Below are positions 20,714 through 34,135 of a stretch of 64,000 bases of DNA, in pieces. The notes under the pieces were generated by a model. The model made no database searches, was not told the origin of the DNA, and saw nothing but the letters and a program-made list of their open reading frames with translations. Each line of letters opens with the position of its first letter. Position 1 is the stretch's first letter. The DNA lies in contig NC_068366.1 in the NCBI RefSeq assembly GCF_020536995.1, forward strand, positions 25,983,137-26,047,136, written 5' to 3'. Made by a program: the position numbers and the translations under genes. The stretch comes from Dreissena polymorpha (taxonomy: Eukaryota > Mollusca > Bivalvia > Myida > Dreissenidae).

Positions 20714-21262
20714 AGGCCCAGTCTCACTATGATGCCGGTGGAGCCCCGGTGCGGGCCCCGGTGCGTGATCCGGGATCTAACGGGATGAACCGGGGCCCGC
20801 GCCGGGGACGACCGGGATGAACCGGGGCTCCACCGGCAAAGTATTAAAACGTTTAACACCTCCGGGACAAACCGGGAATCACCGGCAACGACCGGCAACG
20901 ACCGGAGCGGCACCGGCGACAACAGAGACGGCACCGGGAACAACCGGGACGACACCGTACCTCTACCGAGGCCCATACAGACCCCGGCAGAGGTACGGCA
21001 ACGCCCCGCTTGTCGCCGGTGTTGCCCCGGTGGAGCCCCGATGAATGCCGGCAGAGTCCCGGTATTGCTACGGTACATCGGTAAACCGGCGCTCTGCCGG
21101 GACGCCACCGGCGAATCAGCATTCACCGGGGCTCCGCCTGGGCATTACAGGCGACGACCGGAGTCAAACCGGGTCGTTGCCGTAGCTCTGCCGGGGTCTG
21201 ATGCCGGAATGGCCACGGTGAGTGCCGGTGGAGTTACGGTATACCGGGGGGCTTTTGGGGGC
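20714..21262. repeat. GC-rich accgg-repeat island
   Basis: About 550 bases packed with ccgg, accggggc and gccccggt in both orientations, in otherwise AT-rich DNA. Open frames occur in several frames on both strands, as expected from composition. It opens with aaggcccagtctcactatga, a start I recall from bivalve repeats. Confidence 0.6.
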
Positions 21263-23162
21263 TTTTGGGATGTTTTCCTGGAGTTGTTGGAATGTATCTA
21301 AACTTAACATATTTCGTTTGTGATTTAAATGTCTAATGTTTGACTTTTGTTGGAAAATGCTAAAATAATACGTGTTTATAATGTAAATAAACTGTAGTTG
21401 TAGAAACAAATGACTTTATTTAATTTCTACTAGCTCGGCTAGTGTACAAGTTAAATGGAAATTTGTCCAAATGGACTGGTGGCAGCATCCGTAAAAAAGA
21501 CCACAGGTTCTTGACTTAATTAAAATTTAGTTGAGATAATTTGCGCAAAGTTTAACTTTGATTGCTACCATCGAAGTTCTCATTTTGCGACATTATTTAT
21601 AAATGTTTGTAGCGTCGACATGGTTGTTATGATTATCATCTGGTTGTATTGACTTAAAATATTTCAATGCAGTCACACTATAGCGTATGAGAGGATTGTA
21701 TGTGCGTTTAATATTAGAAATTTGCTTACACGCACATCTTTCGAGTTTGTATAACGTATGACTTGCGTAAAGGCAGCTTATACGAAATGCTTATAATTTT
21801 CGTGTGTAAACGTATATGAACTTAAATCAATGTAGCGTTTACGACCGTTTGTGACGTAAACAAGCGTTTGAGAGGCGCACTTGGTTTAAACAGTATGTTT
21901 TTTTCTAAATTTGCAAATATACATGTATACCATAATGCGTAGGGGATCGAAGAGATAAATTAAAATAACGCACCTTTAGCATCACTATAGCGCATCAAGC
22001 TTATGCCTAACGTATGATGAACGTAGAACTAAATGCTCGCATACACTGACACATTTTGGAACATGCTCAAACAATAATTTGACCTTGAGAACGTATAAGA
22101 AGTAAAGCCTTATGACATGATGACCTTTGCGTGTCGTTAAATCGGGCACAATCTTCATTATCTGAACAACACTTTCTACAGATATTAGAAACAAGAAACC
22201 AACACAGCAATACAAGAATAAACATTATAATTTTCAATATGTCGTTATTGCTCTTCGTATGAGGACGTTACCGAATCAATTACATGAATGAAATACCACA
22301 ATATACTTAAACGAGGCTATACATATAGAAGACCTGTCCTTTTAGTTCTATTATCGAAACTTCTAAAAATAACGTCCGTCAGCATGTTCATTCTCGTTTT
22401 CTGGGCAGTACGTTGGTTTTCTTGTTAGATTTCCTACATCAGTATAGGTTTCAAAACCCAATAACGAACACATACTTACAAATCTTATATTTGCATATTC
22501 TGAATATCAACTCAACTTGTAAGGCTTTAAGATAATCAAATACAATCAATGAAAACTTGCACACAATGAAATGTCTTCTGTTTTAGATGTCATTATATTT
22601 TAAGATGTCTAGCGGTACAAAGTAACGCGATGTTGAGGTCAATTTTAAGGATCATTAGTGTACTTCCGGGAGAACTTTGAAGATAACAGTAGTTTTGACA
22701 CATTCACATTGATAAAATTTCAAGCCGCATGCCAACACGGGATGTGCCACTTTTCTAAGAAAACTCCAGTTTTAATAACATTGAAATGTCGACATAATAC
22801 CGGACATAGGAGGTTTTAAATAGCGTTCAATCTGAGGTGCTAAATAATGGGCGCTCAGACGACCGTTATACTTCGTGTCAGTCAGATTTATTATCAAAGT
22901 CAATTAGTTCAACCGAAAATTGCGCCACATGCTTTGTAAATTGATCAGATGAATCAACGGTAGCCAGAGTTCCTGATGGTAATATTTTAGGTATTAAAAC
23001 CAGATGTTTTCTAATGTGAAAATCAGGCAATGCCTTTAAAATGAAGACTAGGTAAAACCTGAAATAATTATATGTAATACAAATGTATTCATTTTGCTTG
23101 TCCTATTGAAAACGTGTTTAATTTTTATATCTTGTCAAAGCGAGTTTATTTCCTCATGTATT
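21263..23162. other. Gene-free stretch
   Basis: AT-rich; short open frames only, none with recognisable protein features. No repeat of note. Confidence 0.5.
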
Positions 23163-23230
<68 letters not shown>

Positions 23231-23378
23231 CATCATCCTCATCATCATCATCATCATCCTCATCGTAATCATCATCATCATCATCATCCTCATCATTATC
23301 ATCCTCATCATCATCCTCATCATCGTCATCATCATCGTCATCGTCATCCTCCTCCTCCTCATTATCCTCATCATCATG

Positions 23379-23422
<44 letters not shown>

Positions 23423-23855
23423 CCTCCTCATCATCATCATCATCCTCCTCATCCTCCTCCTCCTCCTCCTCCTCATCATCCTCATTATCATCCTCATCAT
23501 CCTCGTCATCATCGTCATCATTGTCATCATCATCATTATCATCATCATCGTCATCATCCTCCTCCACATTATCATGCTCATCCTCCTCCTCCTCCTCATC
23601 ATCCTCATCATCCTCATCCTCTTCATCATCATCCTCATCCTCAACCTCCTCCTCCTCCTCATCATCATCCTCATCATCGTCATCTTCGTCATCATCATCG
23701 TCATCATCATCGTCATCATCATCGTCATCATCGTCGTCATCCTCCTCATCATCCTCCTCATCATCCTCCTCATCATCAACCTCGTCCTCCTCCTCCTCCT
23801 CCTCTACCTCATCATCATCATCACCCTTATCCTCCTCATCCTCCTCATCCTTCTT

Positions 23856-23924
<69 letters not shown>

Positions 23925-23990
23925 GTCATAATAATCGTTATAATCAGCAGCAACAGCAGCTGCAGCAGCAGCAGTAGTATCATCATCATC
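23163..23990. repeat. Very long (tca)n/(tcc)n microsatellite
   Basis: More than 800 bases of trinucleotide repeat (tca with tcc, tcg and tta variants) followed by a short cag/caa patch. Frames through it give poly-His, Ser, Ile, Asp or Met and are not genes. Confidence 0.9.
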
Positions 23991-24170
23991 ATCAACAACA
24001 ACCTAATCATCATCAAAATAAAAAACAAAGATCTTAAGAACGTCTTTGGATAAAAGTTTAATATAAAAAGAAACTAAACTACAAATAGGAAAAAATATCA
24101 GTTATGCAAACAAACACACAATATAGATATATTATACTGGGACATACTTTTCAGTACTACCTTTATATTA

Positions 24171-24478
24171 AATAGCTTACAGGCGACAGTCGACAATATA
24201 CATTTACTGTAGAAAGATCAATAGCAAAAATCTTTAGTTTGAAGTTGATAGATATTATATAGCTGTTAAATTAGGTTATAGTTGCAAGGTTTTCTTGAAA
24301 CTTCCAGCAAGGATATTTTATAAACATTTATCCTCTCCCAGGTGTAAAATCTAGTCTGTTGCCTTTAAGATAACTTTTACACTAACTAGCGTACAAGCGA
24401 CAGTCGACAATAGATATTTACTGTAGAAAGTTCAACATCAAAAATCTATGGTTTGAAGTTGATATATGTTATATATGA
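24171..24478. repeat. Direct repeat (gcgacagtcgacaata), two diverged copies
   Basis: About 95-base copies at 24171-24270 and 24386-24478. The second copy is interrupted at its end by the hairpin element at 24475. Confidence 0.6.
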
Positions 24479-24735
24479 GTCGCGTTCTGGGAAAACTGGG
24501 TTTAATGCACGTGCATTAAGTGTCGTCGCAGATTAGCATGTGCGTTCCGCACAGTCTAATGAGACATGACACTTATGACACTTTCCGCGTGTATGGAATG
24601 TTTTGTTTAAAGGAGGTCTCTTTTAAACGATAATCGAGTGTAGGCGAAAAGTATTGTCCCAGATTAGCCTGTGCCGACTCCACTTTACACTTTACGCACA
24701 TGCATTAAGGCCGGTTTTCCTAGAACGCGACTCAT
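24475..24735. repeat. Hairpin element (atgagtcgcgttctggg family), full length
   Basis: Inverted ends atgagtcgcgttctggg and cctagaacgcgactcat flank two diverged inner palindromes (agcatgtgc..., agcctgtgc...). Looks like a MITE or SINE-like family common in bivalves. Confidence 0.7.
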
Positions 24736-27433
24736 ATATATTACATGTTATATATGTTATATAGCTGATATTTAACAGATGAATATGATACTAGGTTTAT
24801 CCATTATTAATGTCACAATTCCACCGATCACGGCAAAAAAAAACATTTTTAAGATATAGAAACATCCGAAATATTTTGCACAGTTGCACATTGATAAAAA
24901 TGTCCAAATTACGTTAGAATTTTCTCTCTCAGACTTCGTTTTTAGCTATAAATATACATACATCAAAGAACTGTCTATGTTGAGTTGAGTTGTAGTAACT
25001 GATTTAGAATATTTCGTGCATGGTGTATTTGCACATTGTAATAGTATGTGTCAATAACTTAAGTTCGATATATCCGCTTGGACTGGGAGTCGAAAAAGTC
25101 CATGCATAAATCCACCAATCAGGTTTGCCATGCGAAGGTCCGTCGTCGATTTGTGCCGTTAGAAGTTGAAATACCTATTGTCGACTGCCAGGTTTGCCAT
25201 GTCCGTCGTCAAATTTTGCCGGTTGATAGTTGATGTCGGAATCTGAAGCAAACAGAGCAAAACTTTTAATATGAAATGAACGTTAATCCAATGTAATTCA
25301 CTCTTTGAATTATTGTTTTATTCATTTGAGACAATCTATGAAACTGTTTGGTGGCCACTCGATATTTAAGCTTAAAAAACGGGTTCGTGTCCTTAAACTT
25401 ATGAAACAATCGAGTAAATCCGAAGATAATTGTAAAAAAAATTATATATATGTATTATTTTCTATGATTGTAAATATATGTGATATTTTTGTATTGTTAA
25501 TAATTGTTTATATGGATTGTAGTATTTTATTATGTGCACAAATAAAATTATTATTATTATTATGAGTACGTAATTTTTCATTTTGATTTTTGATATACAT
25601 ATATACGCAAGGTAACTTTAATATTTTACAATGAATTGTGGTAAATGCTACATGCATATATCTGAGCATTGTATTACTGTTTGTGTATGTGTTTGATTCA
25701 ATGCAAAATAGTGGTGTTGCGTTTGTTCGTCATGAAGACTATATTGTAAAAATATTTTAATGAACCGTCAATATGTTTTATGTTGTTTGTTTATGAGAGT
25801 AATAGTTAAATTTTTTTTATTTTTTTTTCTGTATTCTTTGTAAAAATCGTTATATTTCTGTTTGTCTGGTGTCTTATATTAGCGGCACGGATTGTTTAAT
25901 ATTGATGCTAGAGTGGTCGCAGTATACAGATGTATAAAGTTCGTTCACGTTGAACATGAGTCGTTACTCGGTCGCAAACATTTTCTCGGACATCATCATC
26001 TGCGGGCGCTCTCAAAATCCGTTCCTGCCTTCGTGCTGCGCACTCGGGCAGGAACAGATTTTCGAGCGCCCGCAGATGATCATGCCCTCAAAATATAAGA
26101 CTCTGACAAGAAAACGTTTTCTTTTAGAATGAAAAAAAGATTTATTCTTTCATAGTAAATGTGCAATCCTTCGTTGTTACTGGCGCATATTGATGAAGCT
26201 GGATTATATAATATTACAAGTTCAATGCTAGCAATTAATGTGTACTACAACTGATTTCCGTGTTTTATCTTCACAAAAGCATCATTTGTAAAATATGACT
26301 TTTAAAACATTTAGGAATTCTTCAGAATTGTACTTAAACTAAGATAGTGTTTGAAAAGTTTAAACATGAATTTAATGTTTAACTTATCAAAGGTTAAACT
26401 TGACAAGGTTTACAATGGGATAGCGCACACAAATTGTACATGTAAGCATTATTTATACCTCCCGCGCGAGACTTTATCTTGGAAAAACCAATCGAATATT
26501 GTGTTCCGGAGTAAAACTAATATTTAGACTTTGTTTTTAATGGCATTGGAAACAAATAATAATGTAAATATTACGTAACTTACAACTCTAAACTTTACAC
26601 ATGATACAAGCTGTAAAATATATTCAGTGAATTAATGACATTGTAAGCAAACGATGATGTGTTTAAAAAAACAACGACTTCCACCTTATATTCATCTAGC
26701 GACTATAATTCTATAACAACCTTGAGTCCCAGGCATGTGCATGAGCAACATCATTTCCTCTGTGTTTAGGAACCCTTAACTGTTATGTCGAAAATCGCGA
26801 TGAACCCATTAACCGACCACTCTGGCTAGTATTGCAGCAGAGGGTCAATAAATCGTTCGCGTTTAATCAGATGAGCCCAGTCTTTATGAACAGATATTTG
26901 TAATGTTTGCTATTCAGTAACATACTGAAATGAATATTCAACTTTAGTAGAAATTCAAAGTGTTGGAATGGAGTTGAAATGGGTAGTGTGTCTACAGAAG
27001 TTGAGAAAATGAAAATATTGTAATGTGTTATCTATCATCAGTCTTTAAAGAAAGATGATGGTAAGCTACATATTGTAATATTGTAATTGTATTGTTCAGC
27101 TGCTAAGAATTCACAAAATTGATAGCAAAGATTTTAGTATTAAGAGATATGTCACACATGTGCAACCCCCTTACAATGACGCAAGTGTTTATAAACTTAG
27201 CGACGGTGCGGCAAATACCGAGAGCCGTTTAAAATTCATATACGGTATATCCAGACTAGGTGAAAGTTGTATCGCGCAGCTTATAGCAACAGACACCACA
27301 CACTTTTCCCAGCGCTTGCTCGGAGCACCTGTGTCGCCTTACCTAAGAAATGAAGATGATGAATAATTTATAAAAACTGCGTTTAGATACGTACACGAAT
27401 GTTGCCATTTGCCAGTGATGTATCTGTGATCCT
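24736..27433. other. Gene-free stretch with one hairpin
   Basis: Holds the (tta)n-tailed end of a probable LINE at about 25430-25565 and the hairpin at 25995-26080. Short frames at 25305-25565, 25892-26132 and 27160-27366 have no recognisable features. Confidence 0.45.
25995..26080. repeat. Strong hairpin, about 31-base arms
   Basis: Arms atcatctgcgggcgct and agcgcccgcagatgat (outer parts) continue through aaaatccgttcctgcc / gggcaggaacagatttt around a loop of about 18 bases. Nearly perfect. Confidence 0.8.
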
Positions 27434-27663
27434 TTAACCAATTTATGCCCAGTGGACTCTCCCATCCTTCTAAATTGGATCAATTTATTTCCAAAAGTAG
27501 GGGTGTCTGGTATATTTATTTCTATATTTAGAATATTTCTTACATAAATTTCTTTAAGCAAACAGCGCAGACCCAGATGAGACGCCGCATCATGCGGCGT
27601 CTCGTCTGGGTCTACGCTGTTTGCAATGTCCTTTTTTCCGGACGCTAGGCATGAATGGGTTAA
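27434..27663. repeat. TTAA-ended palindromic element (gagacgccgc family)
   Basis: TTAA at both ends; inner hairpin gacccagatgagacgccgc / gcggcgtctcgtctgggtc. Same design as 42844-43056. Confidence 0.65.
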
Positions 27664-29585
27664 TAGCAGCAGCATCCTTAGTCCCCATATTGGGTAACGT
27701 TTAATGGGATTTCTCTTTGTGCAACTTACTTTGTCGTTGTCACTTTATATTGTATGTTACATTACATGTATATATTGTAATTGATTATTGTATATTTTTT
27801 ATGTAATATGTGACATGCTCACTGTCTGTAATATTACTATTTAATATCTTCTGTATATGAGATAATAACGACATTGAATTGAATTTAGTAAAATATCTAC
27901 GCGTTAGCATAAGGTTGATAAGCAAAAAGCACAAAGCACATATTTAGAGTTGGAAGGTCCTTAATTCATATTCTGGTGCATATGAGAGTGATATACAAAG
28001 AAAGCTATCTCAAACATGAAAACACTGTGCACACAACGTTTGAAGCAACAGAAGAACAAATATGATGCTCTTGCGCCTGCGATTGTATTCGAACGAGGCG
28101 TTCGTTTGGGTCAAATTGATAAAAAAAAAACGATGTATTTTGGATCAGTGATTTTACTGATCATCTTTGTTGTAAGACATGTAAATCTTACGTTTAATTT
28201 GTTTTGCTTCATACGATATGTTTGAAATACTAAGAATGTTATATTTCACAGAGGAGTCTACATTATTTAAAAAAAATAATAGTTAATATATTCGTTCCAT
28301 AACAACAATGTCAATGTACTATGTACACGACTGATTGCCTGAATAAAGAATCTGTTCTATTCTTATAGAGGTTACGCACAAAACTGGAGAAACTTGCAAG
28401 TTCTGCGCTACGAACATAATTGCATGTTTGCATTTCAGGTTTATATGAAATTAAGCTTGCATAAAGCATATAATAATGGAAAACTTAAACTCTGTAAATT
28501 AATGTAATTATGAAATTCTAACATTCATAATTAATTTAAATACGATAATTTATATGAACTTGCAGTGTGGATTATTAAAAGGAGGATGTCATGCGTTGCA
28601 TCTTATTCACATGGTGTGACTTAATAGATTTGTGCCAACATGTTATTTTGACAAGAAACTTTATCCGTCTGCAGGAAAATATTTGCGTGCGTTCATTTAA
28701 TTTGGTCCATTTCGTGTTTCTCAAAATAAATTATTGAGGGTGAGATGAACAGCATTTTGTTTTGCCTAAAAAGATGTCATAGACTTTGCTATTTAGAATT
28801 CATACATCTACTGATTTAAGTGTTTTAAGATAGGATTTTCCGTGATCGAATTGTTGTCACAAGTGTTATATTTCAACGTTATTTTGTGCAAAAACAGAAT
28901 AGTAGTTCGCATTTTGTCATATTTTCTTTTCCTTTAATTGAACTTATTTTACGTCGAAATTTGTTTTTACCAGCTACCTAGAACTGTGTTCAATTAAGAA
29001 ATTGCTTAAAAAGTACAATCATAATGATTGTTTATGCATGTCCGAAGAAAAGTCACACTTACCTCATTTCGAAATCTATATAAGAATTAAGTTACTTTGC
29101 AATTTTCAATGGAATGCTAAATACATTAGTAATTACCACACAAAGCATATCTATATGTCCTTATTATGAATCAATAAGTTTGATGCATTGTTAAAATTAT
29201 ATTGGAATACAATTGCGTGAATTTCAATTCGTCAATGAATGCTTTAATGAACCTAAACGACGCGTTTTCAAATGAATAACTAGAACTTCGCACTACGAAT
29301 GTTAAGATACCGTGATCAGTGTGGTATTAACTAAAGTATGTACACTGTAATTATATCAACATATACATGTAAATCCTAAGTTATATGTACACCAAGATGT
29401 ACTGTCTTTAAATAATGTCAAAATATTTGCATGGTTGGAAACGTCCTTTTTTATTAAATAATAGTCGATTTAACGTCATTTCAACGCAACGCAAAGTTGC
29501 TTAAGTTCGGTGCGTACCGTCATAATGCGTAGAATTGATACATACCTATAATATACCAAAATAATAAAGAGAATATAAATCTTAA
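27664..29585. other. Gene-free stretch
   Basis: AT-rich; a LINE-like 3' tail may end near 27890 (gacattgaattgaattt). Short frame 28016-28225 has no supporting features. Confidence 0.45.
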
Positions 29586-29591
29586 CATACC

Positions 29592-29780
29592 TTAAATAAG
29601 TTTGATTCCCTGGCCTTCGCACCATTCCTTTAACATCTTTAGTTCGTCACTGTCCTGGAAGCGAAGTTCTCTTCCCATCACATCGAAGGCCATTTTATCC
29701 TCCGTTGCTCTTTCAATTACAGTTTTCAGATCGGTTTCGCTCGCCACAGTCAAAATAAGTTCAACTTTATAAGTCGACAT
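29592..29780 (-). CDS. Small hypothetical protein, 62 residues
   Basis: ATG to TAA open frame starting MSTYKVELILTVASETDLKT and ending MLKEWCEGQGIKLI. Composition is balanced, with alternating hydrophobic/charged residues suggesting a beta-strand then two helices, unlike the random frames around it. Two bases past the stop comes aag|gtatgt, a good splice donor, so the transcript may carry a spliced 3' UTR. No family recognised. Confidence 0.45.
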   Translation of the reverse strand: MSTYKVELILTVASETDLKTVIERATEDKMAFDVMGRELRFQDSDELKMLKEWCEGQGIKLI

Positions 29781-29885
29781 GATTGTTCAAAATTCCCAGG
29801 AGAATGTGGGGAACAGACACCCAAGCGGTACCTTTTTGTGACAAAACGCATACAGTGCACGTGACATTATCAAAACATTCGCTGT

Positions 29886-30433
29886 TTAAAGGGACTGTCT
29901 GTCAACTACGAATGACGAAAAAAGGAACGTTCTAAAATACTTTTTTTTTACAATTATTAGTTCATATTGATTAAAACATCACGACTGGTATATTACATTA
30001 CTTGAAAAAAGTTGTTAAGCTTTCATTTTTTCAGTATATTCGGTAATAAATCTTACTGGGTATGTCTACCAGGTAACTACCAGTTAACTATAAATAACGC
30101 ACGTACCGGTAGATTGATCATCATCGTCACGTGGTAAACCCAGGAATTCAAATTGTGCATGCGTAGTGAATTGTTTATATTTTATATACAAAATGATCAA
30201 TCTACTTGCGTTATTTGTAGTGTGTATATCGTTATGTCACCTATTTTCGCGATGTACTTTAGATTTCACATCGCGAAATTTTATTACCGAATATACCGAA
30301 AATATGAACTTTTTTTCAAGTAATGTAATATACCAGTCGTGATATTTTAATCAATATAAACTAATAATTGTAAAAAAATACGGTATTTTAGAACTTTTCT
30401 TTTTTCGTCATTCGTGGTTGACAGTCCCTTTAA
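29886..30433. repeat. Foldback element with long inverted arms and TTAA ends
   Basis: Left arm about 29886-30050 (starting ttaaagggactgtctgtcaa) recurs inverted at about 30270-30433 (ending gacagtccctttaa). Both ends are TTAA, as for piggyBac-type targets. No coding sequence between the arms. Confidence 0.8.
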
Positions 30434-31570
30434 GGTGCTATAAGCCGACCTTTATCAACTGGTATGACATTATAAAAAAAATGCATCGAGCGGTGTGAAA
30501 GCTGACTGAATGTTGTTTGAAACTTGAACTCTTTTATCGATAGGTTTAGAGTGACTCAATCGCATGTATACCACACAAGTGATGATGTAAATACCACATG
30601 ACAACATCGATAGGCATCAAACATTAACGCCACTTTGTTTGATATTTATATCTGTTATTATCACCTAAATAACAAAACACGTGCGCGTGGAGAGAAGGCC
30701 ACATTGCTCTCGCCATGAATATTATTCGCATCCATTTACATCGATATGACGACACATATGAATGTTCGACTAACATTTAGAACTTTGACTGTTGTCATTA
30801 TCATAATCATAATGGAAGATATATTATGTATTATGCATTCTGATAGGGACGCTTTTCTTTTAGATATTGTATTCGTGATTTTACTATACTAAAATAGTAG
30901 ATGATTGTCGAACGTGCAGTAAACTATATTATGACAACATTCCGTTGTCGAAACTATGGTTATGTTAAAAGGCATTTATTTATGATCGGATTGCGTATTG
31001 AATAAATATTAAGTGTAATATATTATGATGTCATACATTGAAATTCATCAGGGTTAGGTTTTGCGTGTAATACATTACAATAATTTTGGCGAAATAACTA
31101 ATTAAACCGACACTGCTATTTGATTAGCGAGTATATTTTGCGCAGCAAAGAACATGATTTTCGTACATAAGGTAATTTGATATGGAGCTAATATAATTAT
31201 TCCTTGAGGTACTTTTCTACATGAAACCATAATTGTGTGAACGCAATATGGGTAAATATATCGCCCAATTGTTTTTCAATATATTAAAATAATTAGAAAT
31301 CATTTAGCAGATATTATAAAAATATAGGGAACAAGAGTAGTACAAAAATTACTGGCCAGGCTATGTTGAAACGACAAAATAGAACACCTGAAAGTGATTA
31401 CATTACTTGGAAGACCTGGAATAAGGAAAAGTTTTACAATATAATAATGGAAGACAAAAGCACCTGAATGTTTAAAGCTTTGTTTGATTGTTTATGGTTT
31501 TAAAACACATGCTAGATGTACAAACTGAGGTAGTCCTATCGTTGAATGTAAATTCTTTTTCTTCCGAATA
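30434..31570. other. Gene-free stretch
   Basis: AT-rich with no supported gene or repeat. Confidence 0.5.
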
Positions 31571-31839
31571 TATGTGTCGCGTTCTGAGAAAACTAGGCAT
31601 AATGCTTGTGCGTAAATTGTCATCCCAGATTAGCCTGTGCAGTCCGCACAGGCTAATCAGGGACGACGATTTCCACTTTTTTGTGGAATTTTTCGTTTAA
31701 ATGATGTCTCTTCTTAGCGAAAATCCAGTTTGGGCGGAAAGATTCGTCCCGGATTAGCCTGTGCGGACTACACAGGCTTATTTGGAACGACACTATACGC
31801 ACATTCATTATGTCCAGTTTTCTCATTACGCGACTCATA
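31571..31839. repeat. Hairpin element (tatgtgtcgcgttctgag family), full length
   Basis: Two inner palindromes: agattagcctgtgcagtc / gcacaggctaatc and attagcctgtgcggac / acacaggctta. Ends gtcgcgttctgag / ctcattacgcgactcat. Confidence 0.75.
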
Positions 31840-32352
31840 TGCTCGTATATCAAACATTTAAGTAGGTGTGTCATGATTCTGGTTTAATAAAATTGGATCG
31901 AAATATTACCGCGTTCATGTACAACCAGGTTCGCCTCTGTATATCACGTATCAAACTAATTAGTTGGCGAAATGTTTGTCCAACTTTTTTATCTGACAAT
32001 CAAAAGAAGTTTATTTAGATAACCTTTTTTCAGGGCTTGAATCAGTGAAATATGAATGTGAACGCAGCGGAAAAGCTGTCAAACTGCTTATTTACAGATA
32101 TGGTTCACATTGTCCATTCCTATAGAGTAATTTTATCTAAACAATTGAGTGGAAAAACATTCAGGACTGCTTAAATCACAAGAATCACTATAACAACTGA
32201 TTCGCATTCACTCGATTGTGTGCAAGGCGCACTCCAAATGCCATTTTAGTTGTACCATTGGTACACTGCAGACAGTGAGTGTGTGAATGTAATTAATAGT
32301 GTTTAACAGCTTGTGCGCGACATTGGCCAGGTCGTCATTGAAATCTGTACAT

Positions 32353-32562
32353 ATTGACTGCGTTCAGGGAAAACGGGGCTTAATGCATGGCCAATAAGTG
32401 GTGTCCTGTGCACACTAATTAGCCTGTGCAGTGCACACAAGCTAATCAAGGACGACACTCTCTGATTTTATGGTGTTTTTCGTTAAAAGAGAATCTCTGG
32501 TACTGGGATGACAATTAATGCATATGCATTAAGCCCTGTTTTCCCAAAATGAAGCTTAAATT
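32353..32562. repeat. Hairpin element, shorter copy
   Basis: Contains gcgttcagggaaaacggggc, ttagcctgtgcagtgcacac and a tail cattaagccctgttttccc. Second inner hairpin is partly lost. Confidence 0.6.
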
Positions 32563-32706
32563 ATCTTTTCTATTAATGATTTCAAAAAAGTGATAATAAC
32601 TTCAAAGTAACCTCACTGACAAGGCAAATAAACAAAATCACTTTTAAATCAAATAAACAACGAATGAGTTCTAAATTTTTACCTTTTGGCATTTTTAAGT
32701 AAACAT

Positions 32707-33031
32707 CTAAAGGGACCTTTTCACAGTTTGTCATTAAATGCTTAGTATTGATAAATGTAAACATTGGATCTTAAAAGCTCCATTAAAAAAAAACAAATAA
32801 AGAAACAACAAAAAACTTACCCTCAACTGGGCTCGAACCACTGACCCCTGGAAAATAAGGTCTATCGTTTAGACCACTCGGCCGTCCGTGGTCATACAAT
32901 GAGAAATGTATTTTATACTTTATATAAGCAAACCTCGTAGTATGAAAAAATATTACGATAACAACAGAAATTTCAAAATTATTCAATTGTTTAAGTTTGT
33001 CAATTTACCAAAACGTGAAAAGGTCCTTTAA
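32707..33031 (-). repeat. tRNA-core TTAA element, short copy
   Basis: Minus-strand orientation: cctttaa at the right end, aaagggacct at the left, and a tRNA-like core (gggctcgaaccactgacccc read on plus). Left TTAA is ctaa here. Shorter than the 510-base copies. Confidence 0.65.
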
Positions 33032-33155
33032 TGTTTTCAGACTTGCAAATTGAATGAGTTCAATAAACTGTCAGATCTTACATCGTGTATAACTTACAGG
33101 TTTATTTCATAATTCAGTGGTTCTTTTGACATTGCACACAGTGTACAATAATACA

Positions 33156-33403
33156 TGCGCCTTGCTCTGGGAAAAAAGGGCTTAATCATTGAATGCAAAT
33201 GCGTAAAGTGGTGTTCCAGATTAGCCTGTGGAGTCTACACAGGCTTATAATGGACGATTTTTTTTCGCTTTTATGGAATAAATCTAGTGTAGGCGGAAAG
33301 AGTTGTCTCTGATAAGCTTGTGTGGACTGCATAGGCTAATCTGAGACGACACTTTACGCACATGCATCAAGCCCCGTTTTCCCACAACAAGGCTCTCATG
33401 CAT
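33156..33403. repeat. Hairpin element copy
   Basis: Contains gtgttccagattagcctgtg, acacaggctta and a second palindrome ending ctgagacgacactttacgc. Ends in gccccgttttcccacaac. Confidence 0.65.
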
Positions 33404-34135
33404 TATTGGAAATCTAAGAGAAAGTCACACTATCGCAACAGAGAGGTATTTGGAAACATTGGTTAACATTATATTTAAAGTACAGCTGTGTTGCGAAATG
33501 CGAGTAATTTTACCACAGCTCATGCTGGTGTTTGGTTTAAAATGTCAAATCGGCGTTATCAATTATTTTTTTCCCTTTTTTCATTGTTTACTTTGTCGGG
33601 ATCTTTTTTTAATGAAACTATCCATTAAAATGTGGAGCCTGTAAGGCAACACAATTTACCGCAAATGATCAGTTAAATTCAGATCAGCAATACATTAAGA
33701 ATAAACAACTATGAAAAAGAGTTAAACCAATTTAGTCGGAAACTATTGTAAAACTTTGTGCCATTATTTAAATAAATAAAACATAATAGATCAGTGTTGT
33801 TTGTAACTAATGTAGTGGGAAAAATAAGTATAAAGTCCAAATTTAAAACAAAATGCATACGTCGCTACAAGCTCGCTTCAAGTATAACCACATAATAATT
33901 ATCAAATGCTTGCTGGTTCCGCATGTTCGTAGGCAAAAAAACTTTTATTAATTAACCATCTCTTTAACACACGTTTACAATGAATGACCTTAATGTATTC
34001 AATATAAAGACAACGCTTTCATCCACTCGGTGATCCGGATCAACACCATGGTCTGGCCATAAGACGATCAAATTTTCATGGAAAAAAATCATATACAAAA
34101 TATTGATAAAGAAAATAAATAAAGTATTAGATACA

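Noticed and set aside
20671-21409. Overlapping frames on both strands of the GC-rich island
   Set aside because: Open in many frames because of composition; no domain or splice support.
23094-24053. Long open frames of poly-Ile, His, Ser, Asp or Met
   Set aside because: All are translations of a trinucleotide microsatellite; no flanking coding features.
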